A DNA stretch of 64,000 nt from DASYXZ01 sp035308965. Lineage in GTDB: Bacteria; Acidobacteriota; Terriglobia; UBA7540. The position numbers and the translations under genes are program-made. The DNA is taken from assembly GCA_035308965.1 (NCBI GenBank), contig DATGFN010000043.1, forward strand, positions 124,001 to 188,000. Direction: 5' to 3'. This document shows, piece by piece, positions 36,598-44,828 of this stretch; position 1 is the stretch's first letter, and each line of letters opens with the position of its first letter. The notes under the pieces were generated by a model. The model ran no database searches. It worked only from the letters and a program-made list of their open reading frames with translations, and had not been told where the DNA came from.

Positions 36598-37530
36598 TTA
36601 TTGCAGCGGACGGTTCAACTGCAAGGCCATCAGAGCAAATGAACCGGCAATAATGATCACGCAAAAGACGGCCACCGCGCTCCAAAGGTTATCTTCCGCG
36701 CGCGTATCCGGCTCGCCTTCGGGAATCGCATACCCCAGTACGATTCCGGAGACCAGACCTCCGGCGTGGGCGTAATTGTCAATGCCCATCCCCGGGATTA
36801 GTCCTATAATTGCTATGTAAATAACCCATTTCCACAGTTGTCCCCGATAGTCCTTACCCAATCTGCCGTGATGGAAGCTGGCCCCGATGAGAACACCGAT
36901 CAGACCCAGGATGGCGCCCGAGGCGCCAATGGTAAGACCGGTCCCCATTTCGTAGGTTAAGAAAAATCCGGCTACTCCAGTCGCCAAGTAAAGGAAAATG
37001 AATTTCTGAGTTGTGAATAGTGACTCGACTGTCGGGCCCAGATCGAAAAGACACCAGAGATTGAACCCTATGTGGATCAAGCCGCCATGAAGGAAAACTG
37101 CCGTGACCAATCGCCACCACTCTCCGTCCTGAACAAAAGGTCTGTAGACGGCACCAAGCCGAACCAATACGATCCGGCTAATTCCAGCAAATTCAGATCC
37201 AGAGGAACCTGCGGAGCCAGCTTCTTGAGTCAAATACAAGGAAATCCCAAAGAGCGCAATATTAGCAGCCACCAAGGCGGAAGTAGCCGTACTGGGAACA
37301 GGAATCAGCCCGCCCATCACCCGCCCCGGAGCAGTGCCCTCGCGGGCGCGCGGAGCTTTCAAGGAGGCGCCGCAATGCGGACATTTCCCCGCGCCCCGGT
37401 CAATCAAGGCGCGGCAGGCCGGGCACATGCGATGGGAAGTATCGTAGGAAGGCTCCTTTTCCGCGACTGCGGAGCGGAGGTAGGATTTGAGCTTATCCAA
37501 TTTAAAACGGAGTCGCGGAGGCAGATCCAT
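36598..37530 (-). CDS. Rhomboid-family intramembrane serine protease with zinc ribbon
   Basis: The 310-residue protein has an N-terminal cytosolic zinc ribbon (CPACRAL...CPHCGASL, about residues 36-57). A rhomboid domain of at least six helices follows. The catalytic pair is Ser204 in GASGAI and His255 in NYAHAGG; the HxxxN motif (His153, Asn157 in HIGFN) is also present. It cleaves membrane-spanning helices of client proteins; clients are unknown. GGAAG lies close upstream of the ATG at 37530. A longer frame from 37608 would put an odd hydrophobic stretch in front of the zinc ribbon and is not preferred. Confidence 0.88.
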   Translation of the reverse strand: MDLPPRLRFKLDKLKSYLRSAVAEKEPSYDTSHRMCPACRALIDRGAGKCPHCGASLKAPRAREGTAPGRVMGGLIPVPSTATSALVAANIALFGISLYLTQEAGSAGSSGSEFAGISRIVLVRLGAVYRPFVQDGEWWRLVTAVFLHGGLIHIGFNLWCLFDLGPTVESLFTTQKFIFLYLATGVAGFFLTYEMGTGLTIGASGAILGLIGVLIGASFHHGRLGKDYRGQLWKWVIYIAIIGLIPGMGIDNYAHAGGLVSGIVLGYAIPEGEPDTRAEDNLWSAVAVFCVIIIAGSFALMALQLNRPLQ

Positions 37531-37619
37531 AGCTTCCAAAGATTTGCAGATGTAAATAGCCCGAACGATGATTATAACGCAGACGCGCGTTGTGCCCAAT
37601 GATATCATTTGGACTGGAT

Positions 37620-37789
37620 ACGGTGTCTAATGCTGGAGGCGGTCACTCTCATGGTCGGTCATTCCCGCGAGGGCAGGAATCCATCGATATCATGGGGAAA
37701 TTGAACGATGAATTGGATTCCCGCTTTCGCGGGAATGACCCGTAAGATGGCGGGTTCCAAAAAGTTGCCGATTTCGAATGACACCACCT
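37620..37789. repeat. MITE-like repeat copy D
   Basis: The ends are CGGTGTCTAATGC (degenerate) and CGAATGACACCACC. The inner hairpins are ATTCCCGCGAGGGCAGGAAT and its inverted partner ATTCCCGC-TTTC-GCGGGAAT. It lies in the divergent gap between the rhomboid gene and a small plus-strand gene. Confidence 0.8.
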
Positions 37790-37854
37790 TCATTTGCACC
37801 GAATGCAGTCCGTTAAATAGATAGAATGACGAACGAGTGAAAGGAGCGTGCACC

Positions 37855-38025
37855 ATGAAATTCGAAGAAGCGGGCAAGGCTATTGATGCGGAGATCGAAA
37901 AGCTGGTGAAATTCCTGGACGAGAAAGTGAAACCCGAAACCAAACAGGACATGGCCAACCTACTAAAAAAGGCCTCCGACCGCCTCTCAAAGATGGCGGA
38001 AAACCTGGAGAAGGCGTCGCATTAA
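37855..38025 (+). CDS. Small helical protein of unknown function (56 aa)
   Basis: The 56-residue protein is Lys/Glu-rich and predicted to be all helical (MKFEEAGKAIDAEIEKLVKF; LLKKASDRLSKMAENLEKAS), with no Cys and no signal. AAGGAG lies 8 nt before the ATG, which supports a real gene. It ends 13 bp before rlpA on the same strand and is probably co-transcribed with it. A role as a small cytoplasmic helper or as an amphipathic helix binding DNA or protein is possible; nothing specific can be said. Confidence 0.65.
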   Translation: MKFEEAGKAIDAEIEKLVKFLDEKVKPETKQDMANLLKKASDRLSKMAENLEKASH

Positions 38026-38038
38026 AACCGGACACAGC

Positions 38039-38872
38039 ATGGTCCTCGTAAAGTCCTTGCGGAACCACCCTGCCCGGCCTGCGCTCACAGCCCTGGCGTG
38101 TGCTTTTGTATTCTTTTTCTCCGGCTGTCATCATCACCATCACAAACAGCCTCCGACGACTCAACTGCCTCCGCCTCCGGCTCCCACTACCAACCCTGCT
38201 CCCACCACGGAACCTACGCGGACGGGGCATCGAGGAACAAAGCAGGCGGCGCAGCCAACTCCTGTCGTCCAAGGCGAAACAGGACTGGCTTCCTGGTATG
38301 GCCGCCCGTATCACGGCAGGAAAACGGCCAGCGGCGAGACTTATAATATGTACGGAATTTCGGCGGCCCATCGAACGCTTCCCTTCGGCACCCAAGTCGC
38401 AGTGCACAACCTCGACAATGGCAAAGCTGTGGAAGTGCGGATCAACGACCGAGGGCCATTCATCGAAGGTCGCGTGATCGACCTTTCTTATGGCGCGGCG
38501 AAAGTGATCCACCTGGATGTGGACGGCATCGCCCGCGTCCGGCTTGAAATTCTCAGCTACGGTGGAGAGCAACCAACCGCCCCCGCTACGACAGCCTCCA
38601 GACAGCCCTCGACACCAAACCTGACACCGCCGCCGGGAATTTTTGGAGTGCAAGTGGGCGCGTTCCGCAACCTTCAAAACGCGGAGAGGCTCAAGGCGCG
38701 AATCGAAGCGCGCTACAGTCCGGTGACAATTCAGAGTCTCGATCGCGGCGACGGCATGTTCCATCGGGTGCGTGTGGGGAATGAGAGCACCGAAGCGGGG
38801 GCGGATGATTTGGCTCGGCGCCTGCGCGCGGACGAGTTTGCCACGGAGACTTTTGTGATCCGCCTGAATTAG
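38039..38872 (+). CDS. rlpA: RlpA-family septal lytic transglycosylase with SPOR domain
   Basis: The 277-residue lipoprotein has a signal peptide ending in a lipobox (FFFSGC, Cys about residue 30). A Pro/Thr linker follows, then the double-psi beta-barrel RlpA domain (about residues 80-175; ASWYGRPYHGRKTASGE, HRTLPFGT, INDRGPF, IDLSYGAA). The C-terminal SPOR domain runs over about residues 200-277 (GVQVGAFRNLQNAERLKARI). RlpA cleaves denuded glycan strands at the septum, and SPOR targets it there. The His-rich patch HHHHHK after the lipid Cys is unusual. Confidence 0.9.
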   Translation: MVLVKSLRNHPARPALTALACAFVFFFSGCHHHHHKQPPTTQLPPPPAPTTNPAPTTEPTRTGHRGTKQAAQPTPVVQGETGLASWYGRPYHGRKTASGETYNMYGISAAHRTLPFGTQVAVHNLDNGKAVEVRINDRGPFIEGRVIDLSYGAAKVIHLDVDGIARVRLEILSYGGEQPTAPATTASRQPSTPNLTPPPGIFGVQVGAFRNLQNAERLKARIEARYSPVTIQSLDRGDGMFHRVRVGNESTEAGADDLARRLRADEFATETFVIRLN

Positions 38873-39104
38873 GCGCAAATTTCGTTTCAAAAACCAAAAA
38901 TTACCCTATGGCGAAGACAGAAACGGCCCAACAGTTTGCTGAGAAATTCCCCGGAACGACATGCTTGGAAAAGTTTTTCAACAGACTACTAGAATGGGCA
39001 ATGGTGATTTGGGTTTGAATCCGCAACGGAAGTCGGCATAGGATTCTGCCGAGACATAAAATTGAACTCAGGAATACCGACTTGGAATTCTAAGGAGGAG
39101 CGCC

Positions 39105-40127
39105 ATGAGCGAGAACGCAGGTGTGACCCCGGAACAAATTATGCAAATCGGCCTTGGCTTCTGGGCGTCGAAAACCTTACTGAGCGCGGTTGAGATGGAA
39201 GTTTTTACCGAGCTGGCGAAGCAACCCGAGGATCTGGAGACGTTAACCGGGCGTCTGGGCCTGCATCGGCGGTCGGCTCGAGACTTTCTTGACACTCTGA
39301 CGGCGCTGGGATTTCTGCACCGCGCTGAAGGGAAGTACGCCAACACGCCGGCCACCGATTTGTTTCTGGACAAGCACAAGCCGACCTACATCGGCGGAAT
39401 CCTCGAAATGGCCAACCAGCGGCTCTACGGGCATTGGAGCCGCCTGACCGAGGCGCTGCGCACGGGCAGGCAACAGAATGAGGCCAAGGATGAAGGCGTT
39501 GAGTCGCCATTCGAGGCGCTCTATGCGGACCCCGCCCGGCTGAAGACGTTCCTGGCCGCCATGACGGGCATCAGCAACGGCGCCAACCGCGCGATCGCGC
39601 AGAAGGTTCCCTGGAAGCAGTACCAGACCTTCGCTGATGTCGGCACCGCGCAGGGCGATTTGGCCGTGCAAATAGCCCTCGCGAATCAGCACTTGAGCGG
39701 AATCGGCTTTGACCTCGCGGAAGTCGGGCCGATTTTCGAGGAGTATGTGGAGAAGCACGGGCTCAATGGTCGTCTTCGCTTCCAAAGCGGAAATTTCTTT
39801 ATGGAGCCCCTGCCCAAGGTAGACGTCATCACCATGGGCCACATACTGCACGACTGGAATCTGGACGAAAAGAAGATGTTGTTGCGCAAAGCTCATGAAG
39901 CTTTGCCCGCGGGCGGGGCCGTGGTGATTTATGAAACCATTATTGATGACGACCGCTCGAAGAATGCCTTTGGCCTGCTCATGAGCCTAAACATGCTGGT
40001 GGAAACGCCGGGCGGGTTCGACTATACCGGCGCGGATTGCATGGGCTGGATGAAGGAAGTGGGATTCCGTGAGGCGCGTGTCGAGCACCTGGTAGGTCCG
40101 GACTCGATGGTGGTGGGAATTAAGTAA
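39105..40127 (+). CDS. SAM-dependent O-methyltransferase, second paralogue
   Basis: The 340-residue protein has the same layout as the enzyme at 35279-36301: an N-terminal winged-helix dimerisation domain (AVEMEVFTELAKQP, LGLHRRSARDFLDTL), then a SAM-binding region FADVGTAQGDLAVQIA (about residues 177-192), and the catalytic-region MGHILHDWNLDEK with the His/Asp typical of O-methyltransferases. AAGGAGGAGCGCC gives a strong start. The substrate is unknown. It stands alone; 38873-39104 upstream holds no clear feature. Confidence 0.87.
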   Translation: MSENAGVTPEQIMQIGLGFWASKTLLSAVEMEVFTELAKQPEDLETLTGRLGLHRRSARDFLDTLTALGFLHRAEGKYANTPATDLFLDKHKPTYIGGILEMANQRLYGHWSRLTEALRTGRQQNEAKDEGVESPFEALYADPARLKTFLAAMTGISNGANRAIAQKVPWKQYQTFADVGTAQGDLAVQIALANQHLSGIGFDLAEVGPIFEEYVEKHGLNGRLRFQSGNFFMEPLPKVDVITMGHILHDWNLDEKKMLLRKAHEALPAGGAVVIYETIIDDDRSKNAFGLLMSLNMLVETPGGFDYTGADCMGWMKEVGFREARVEHLVGPDSMVVGIK

Positions 40128-40238
40128 TGTGCGGCAGCACGGAAAGTCGGGGTGCTTCGCCAAGGTGAGTCGCAGGCTAAATGTCCGCAGGGATCAGTGT
40201 ATTCGCCATTAGTATTCGCGTGACGTGGGGAGGAAAAG

Positions 40239-40583
40239 TTGGAGAATTGCATCTTCTGCAAAATAGTTGAACACAAGATTCCGGCGAAGTATGTCTTTGA
40301 AGACGAGACGGTGGTCGCCTTCGAAGATTTGAACCCCCAGGCGGCCGTTCACATTTTGGTGATCCCGAAAAAACACCTGTCTTCCTTGAGTGACGCGGCT
40401 CCCGAAGACGAAGTCCTGCTCGGGCACCTCTTGGCAGTCTCGGCTGAACTGGCCCACGCGCGTCAAATCGATTCCAAAGGATACCGCGCCGTCATCAACA
40501 CCGGAGATTGGGGCGGGCAAACAGTTTCCCATCTGCACGTCCATTTGATGGGCGGGCGGGCCTTTCACTGGCCGCCGGGATAG
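40239..40583 (+). CDS. HIT-family nucleotide hydrolase/transferase
   Basis: The 114-residue cytoplasmic protein has the HIT triad His98-x-His100-x-His102 in VSHLHVHLMGGR and the N-terminal CIFCKIV motif of the Hint branch (Cys4, Cys7). Hint proteins hydrolyse adenosine phosphoramidates. It starts at TTG 40239 behind GGGGAGG. It converges with the M1 aminopeptidase gene across an inverted repeat. Confidence 0.92.
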   Translation: MENCIFCKIVEHKIPAKYVFEDETVVAFEDLNPQAAVHILVIPKKHLSSLSDAAPEDEVLLGHLLAVSAELAHARQIDSKGYRAVINTGDWGGQTVSHLHVHLMGGRAFHWPPG

Positions 40584-40590
40584 AGGCAGC

Positions 40591-40675
40591 GGACAGTAGA
40601 CTGTAGACATTAGACAGGAACGAAAGGCGGGCCTATTCGTCTTCCCTGTCTGCTGTCTACAGGCTACTGTCTACC
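40591..40675. repeat. Heptad-periodic inverted repeat between convergent genes
   Basis: The left arm runs as 7-bp units, GACAGTA GACTGTA GACATTA. The right arm (about 40646-40674) is its complement with a few changes (CTGTCTG CTGTCTA ... CTGTCTA). Together they can form a stem of about 28 bp with a loop of about 25 nt. The right arm contains the stop codon of the M1 gene. It could act as a bidirectional terminator. The same period is seen at 47041-47529. Confidence 0.75.
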
Positions 40676-43142
40676 TCGTTACCGCCAGCAGACTGTCTTC
40701 ATCAATAGCCACGTGGATGGGTTTGAATTTGGTGGTGAATTTGAATTGGCCGCCGTCCGCGGTGACGGGCACCAGGCCCAAAATGGCTTTCTTTTCCCTC
40801 TCATTGGTTGCGGCCACGGGGACCAGCATTTCGAAATCCGAGGACACTCCGGTCTGTTCAATGGTGCCCTGGGTCAAGAACTTGCCGGGCCCTATTTGGC
40901 GCGTGGTGGCGCGAATTTTGTAGACGGGAATTCCAGTTCCATAGACCCAATCGGCGAAAAACCAATCCAAACGGTGAGTGTGGTCCAGGTCCATACCCGG
41001 TGTGATGTACTTGGCGGCGTGGCGTATAAAATCCTCTGTGGATGGACTGGATCCTTGGTACTCGGTCACAAAATCGCGGAGCATTTTGAAGAAGCGCGCA
41101 TCCGATCCGGTGGCCGGGTCTGTCATCAAGACGTGTAACATGTGGAGAACCCAGCAGGCTTTTTTGTAGACGATATCGTCATACCCGTCCGGGTTCAGGG
41201 AGTTGGAAAGGCGGTGGCCAAGCCAAATCGGGCCGCTGGATTCGATGGTGGCGCCTTCCTGTGTTTTTTCCAACAGATCGTGCGTGTAATCATGCAGAAT
41301 CTCGTGGAGCTTTCGCTCCCCATCTTTCTCCCGGCTCAGATAGAGGACCGCAGCGTAGCTGGCAAAGCCCTCGGAGAGCCACTGATCGTGTTCGGTTTTC
41401 CAACCCAACTCGTTGCCCCACCACTGGTGGGCGATTTCGTGGGGGACGATAACCCGCTCACCCAGGTCACTCCCTTTCCCGTTGAGGCCGAGTTGGGCGA
41501 GTTGGTATTCGTGAAGAAAGGAGAGGGTGGGCAAATAAACCAGCTCAGGCCAGCCCTGCCCGAACCTGCCCGGGATTTGAGAAATGGCCAGGCGGGGATA
41601 AGGAAAGGGGCCGAACAAAGTTTCAAAGAAGCTGACGGCATGGGAAACGTTGTCCGCCATGTGGTCCAGCAAGGCCGCCGGGGATAGAGAAGGCGCGACG
41701 GAAGGCAAGGTTTCCAGAACGGTATCGGTGGGAGTTCGCCGCGGAATAATCAAGGAGTGTGTTGGAAATTGCGAAGTCACGCGGAGATTTTCGAGCGCCG
41801 CCTCCGCTTCCGGCGTGGCGTAAATCTCGATTTCGACCTTCCCTGCCTTGCGGGTGCGCGAATGGTAGGCGCCCAAATTGAAACCGGCGACAGGAAACTG
41901 GCCGTCAGAGACCCAGCGGCTGTTATTCCACCCGCCCGCCGAAGATTCCTCCACTCGATGACCGGTGGCTACCAGGGTCAAACGGTCGGGATAGCGAAAA
42001 GTTAAATCATAAGTCGCGCGCTCAATCGCGCCCAGGTTGGGGTACCAACTGCCCCGCGCGCCCACATAGAGAACGCGGTTGCCAACGTCCGCAATCACAT
42101 TACCCTGGTAAGAAAAGGTCAGCCGAAATTGGGAACCGATGGGAACGGGCGAGGGCAAGACGACCGCAATCCAATCATCGCCGCCCTGAGAGCCCGTGGA
42201 TTCAACCCATGGCTCGCCCTGGAAAATTTCGAGCTTCTGGTTTTGCTGATCTCGAACTTCGGAGACACGGAGGCGATTGGATAACTGGAGAATCAGGATG
42301 CGATCGCTGCCTGACTCGGACTCAAGTTCCAGTTCGGCGCGCCCGGCCAGGGCATTGTCCTCGCTGATCCGCGTGTCGATTTTATAGGACCGGACACGAA
42401 CCCATTCCTGCTCCGGATTGGCGGACCGGGTCGCGGCGGCCCGACTGGGAAATGAGCACCAGGTATCGGAGTATATATTTCCGCGACTCTGCCGGCTTGC
42501 TCCCACGCGCACCGCTTCCTCCGAGCGCTCGTCCACCGAAACCGAGAAGACACCTTGGTCAATCCCTTGCACCTGGGCCTGGAAATAAGGACGGTCGCGG
42601 CTGCCCAGGAGATCCTGAAGAATGCGGATGGAAAAATCCGGATTCAAGCGATGAACCACAGGGTTCCAGGAATCCGCGAAGTTTGTGGGTTGATCGAGGT
42701 CCTGGGGATCGGGAGCGCGCGCCAAAGCCAATAATTGCCGGGCCGTTTGGTCGGTGAACCGCATATAGGTAAAAGTGAATTTCTCTTCCAAGACAGGAGC
42801 TCCAGTAAAGCTCGCCAGGCTTGCCTTTTCTGTGGCATTGGGTGGAATCAATAGAACTTCGCCTTCCCCCGTGAAAACCGCGCCGGTGATTTCGCCACCC
42901 GCCTTGCCGAGGAAGCCGATGAATCCCTGGTTAAAATAAAAGTTCACACGATCACGGCTGATTTGGGCCCCGCGCAAGACATAAATCTGCCCCGGGTCAA
43001 TGGAAAGGCCATTGAGCTGATTCAGGAGTTCGCGCGGGCTGGGAGCATTGCCGGACGCAGGTCCCTGGGAGAAAGATAGTCCGCCTCCCACCAGACCGAG
43101 GACGCATAACCCGGCGATGTGTTTCAGGATCTTCATGCGCAT
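40671..43142 (-). CDS. Exported M1-family aminopeptidase
   Basis: The 823-residue zinc metallopeptidase has an N-terminal signal (KILKHIAGLCVLGLVGGGLS). A non-catalytic N-terminal domain of about 230 residues comes first, then the M1 beta-saddle and the gluzincin core with HEIAHQWWG (two zinc His and the catalytic Glu) and the third ligand Glu in WLSEGFASYAA. The GAMEN-type exopeptidase motif is not obvious; PGRFGQGWPELV lies at the expected place. It may therefore have altered specificity. It starts at ATG 43142 or 43136 without a clear ribosome binding site. A MITE lies 56 bp upstream. Confidence 0.87.
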   Translation of the reverse strand: MRMKILKHIAGLCVLGLVGGGLSFSQGPASGNAPSPRELLNQLNGLSIDPGQIYVLRGAQISRDRVNFYFNQGFIGFLGKAGGEITGAVFTGEGEVLLIPPNATEKASLASFTGAPVLEEKFTFTYMRFTDQTARQLLALARAPDPQDLDQPTNFADSWNPVVHRLNPDFSIRILQDLLGSRDRPYFQAQVQGIDQGVFSVSVDERSEEAVRVGASRQSRGNIYSDTWCSFPSRAAATRSANPEQEWVRVRSYKIDTRISEDNALAGRAELELESESGSDRILILQLSNRLRVSEVRDQQNQKLEIFQGEPWVESTGSQGGDDWIAVVLPSPVPIGSQFRLTFSYQGNVIADVGNRVLYVGARGSWYPNLGAIERATYDLTFRYPDRLTLVATGHRVEESSAGGWNNSRWVSDGQFPVAGFNLGAYHSRTRKAGKVEIEIYATPEAEAALENLRVTSQFPTHSLIIPRRTPTDTVLETLPSVAPSLSPAALLDHMADNVSHAVSFFETLFGPFPYPRLAISQIPGRFGQGWPELVYLPTLSFLHEYQLAQLGLNGKGSDLGERVIVPHEIAHQWWGNELGWKTEHDQWLSEGFASYAAVLYLSREKDGERKLHEILHDYTHDLLEKTQEGATIESSGPIWLGHRLSNSLNPDGYDDIVYKKACWVLHMLHVLMTDPATGSDARFFKMLRDFVTEYQGSSPSTEDFIRHAAKYITPGMDLDHTHRLDWFFADWVYGTGIPVYKIRATTRQIGPGKFLTQGTIEQTGVSSDFEMLVPVAATNEREKKAILGLVPVTADGGQFKFTTKFKPIHVAIDEDSLLAVTR

Positions 43143-43198
43143 TACATTTAACTTGAACCGACTGCCCAGGATTGTCAACCCAGGGCTCAATTCCATTT

Positions 43199-43373
43199 AG
43201 TGGTGTCATTTGCCGGACGCGGGTGCTTCCTCGCGCCGTCATTCCCGCGGAGGCGGGAATCCAGTTTTTCGTCCGCGCATTTCCAATGATTTCGGGGATT
43301 GGATTCCCGCCTTCGCGGGAACGACCCGCCGCCCCGGACCTCGATATGAATCCAATTCTAAATGACACCACTC
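43199..43373. repeat. MITE-like repeat copy E, best preserved
   Basis: The 175-bp element has near-perfect termini AGTGGTGTCATTT and AAATGACACCACT. Two inner hairpins face each other (ATTCCCGC-GGAG-GCGGGAAT and ATTCCCGC-CTTC-GCGGGAA). It lies in the divergent gap between the M1 peptidase and the coiled-coil gene. No target duplication is obvious. Confidence 0.87.
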
Positions 43374-43454
43374 CCCGAATCCAAAATCAGTTGACACTTC
43401 CCCCACCGCCTGTAACATAATGTCCTATTCAAAAGGTAGTAGAGGAGCCCTAAC

Positions 43455-44828
43455 TTGGCGGAGACAACTCCCAATCCCATAGAGGCACTGGTCAGCGAAG
43501 CGCGCGAGCGGCTTAACCAGGAAATCGGCTCGCAAGCGGCGCAGCTCGAGAATGTGGAGAAGTCGTTTCAGGAGCTGCGTGACCGCCAGAATCAACTACA
43601 TGGTGAGATGGAGCGCCAAATCGAGGAATTCCGTAATCGCCGCGAGAAATTCCAGGAAGAGATTGAGAGTAAGCTCAATCAATTGTCGGGCCAATCGATA
43701 CAGCAATTGCGCGACGGGCACAAGAAGCTGGAGGAGACCATCGCGCTGCAACTCGAGACGCTGGGAAAATACCAGCCGCCTCCGCCACCCGTCGTCGCCG
43801 CGCCGATGGATAAGCTGCTCAATTCGGTTCGCAATCTGATCACCGCAACTTTACCGGACCAGGTGATGGATGTGCTGACCGAAGAGGCCGAACAGATGGG
43901 TGTGCGCGCCGCGGTGTTTGATGTGCGAGGCAAATCCGCCTGGGGAGCCTCGGCGCGCGGATTCGACGCGAGCCTGACGGAAAAAGTCTTTCGCGGCGTC
44001 GTGGTGCCGCTCAATCAGGACAATCCCTTTCGTCAGGCGTACGAAACGGGTGGGCACGTGGATGCCACCGCCGATGCCTTCCGCAAGAACCGCAATATTC
44101 TGGACAAGCTGAAGCCTGCCAAGGGAGACGCCATCCTCCTTCAACCCATCCGTTCCGCTGGTTCCGTTTCCATGATCCTTTACACGGACACAGGCGGAAA
44201 AGATACGCCGCTGCCGGTGGACGCCGTCAAGATTCTTTCCGAGTTTGCCGGAGCGCAACTCGACCGGTTGATGGCGCTGAGTGGCGGCGGCGAGGAAACC
44301 GCGGAAGTGGCAGATGAGGATGTGGCGCCGCCCGTCGAGAAAGAACAGGAAGTTGAATCGGCGCCCGCGCCCTCCATTGAGGAGGCTGCTCCGCCTCCAC
44401 CTCCACCGGGGCCAGAACCGGTCGTTGCCAGCCCCCCGCCTCCCGCGGCTGTGGAGGAAACATCGGTTCCGCCTGCGCCCGACACGCCTCCTCCCCCGGC
44501 CGAAGTCGCGCCCGCACCAGCCGCGGTCGAACCTCCACCTCTTAGCGAAGAAGAGCAGAAATTCCAAAAAGACGCGAAGAGATTTGCCAAATTGCTGGTC
44601 TCGGAGATCGATCTTTATAACAAGACCAAAGTGGCGGACGGCCGGAAGAACAAGGACCTCTACAAGAGATTGAAGTCCGATATCGAACGCAGCCGGCTCA
44701 CATTCCAGAAACGCTTCTCAAAGCCGGTGGGGCCACCGGTTGATTATTTCCATGAGGAATTGATTCGGTCGCTCGCCAACAATGACTCGTCCCTCATGGG
44801 GCCGGAATACCCCGGTCCATCCGCGTGA
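43455..44828 (+). CDS. Coiled-coil protein with GAF-like and Pro-rich regions
   Basis: The 457-residue cytoplasmic protein has three parts. An N-terminal coiled coil covers about residues 10-100 (QLENVEKSFQELRDRQNQLH). A globular region of about 160 residues follows, GAF-like in pattern (MGVRAAVFDVRGKSAWGASA; AILLQPIRSAGSVSMILYTD). A long Pro/Glu/Ala linker (about 285-375) leads to a charged helical C-terminus. It starts at TTG with GAGGAG 7 nt upstream. Its stop overlaps the GTG start of the Slt gene by 4 bp (GTGA), so the two proteins are likely made together. I do not recognise a named family. Confidence 0.75.
   Translation: MAETTPNPIEALVSEARERLNQEIGSQAAQLENVEKSFQELRDRQNQLHGEMERQIEEFRNRREKFQEEIESKLNQLSGQSIQQLRDGHKKLEETIALQLETLGKYQPPPPPVVAAPMDKLLNSVRNLITATLPDQVMDVLTEEAEQMGVRAAVFDVRGKSAWGASARGFDASLTEKVFRGVVVPLNQDNPFRQAYETGGHVDATADAFRKNRNILDKLKPAKGDAILLQPIRSAGSVSMILYTDTGGKDTPLPVDAVKILSEFAGAQLDRLMALSGGGEETAEVADEDVAPPVEKEQEVESAPAPSIEEAAPPPPPPGPEPVVASPPPPAAVEETSVPPAPDTPPPPAEVAPAPAAVEPPPLSEEEQKFQKDAKRFAKLLVSEIDLYNKTKVADGRKNKDLYKRLKSDIERSRLTFQKRFSKPVGPPVDYFHEELIRSLANNDSSLMGPEYPGPSA

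Noticed and set aside
37880..38890. 336-codon minus-strand frame over rlpA
   Set aside because: rlpA on the plus strand has lipobox, RlpA and SPOR motifs; the antisense frame has none.
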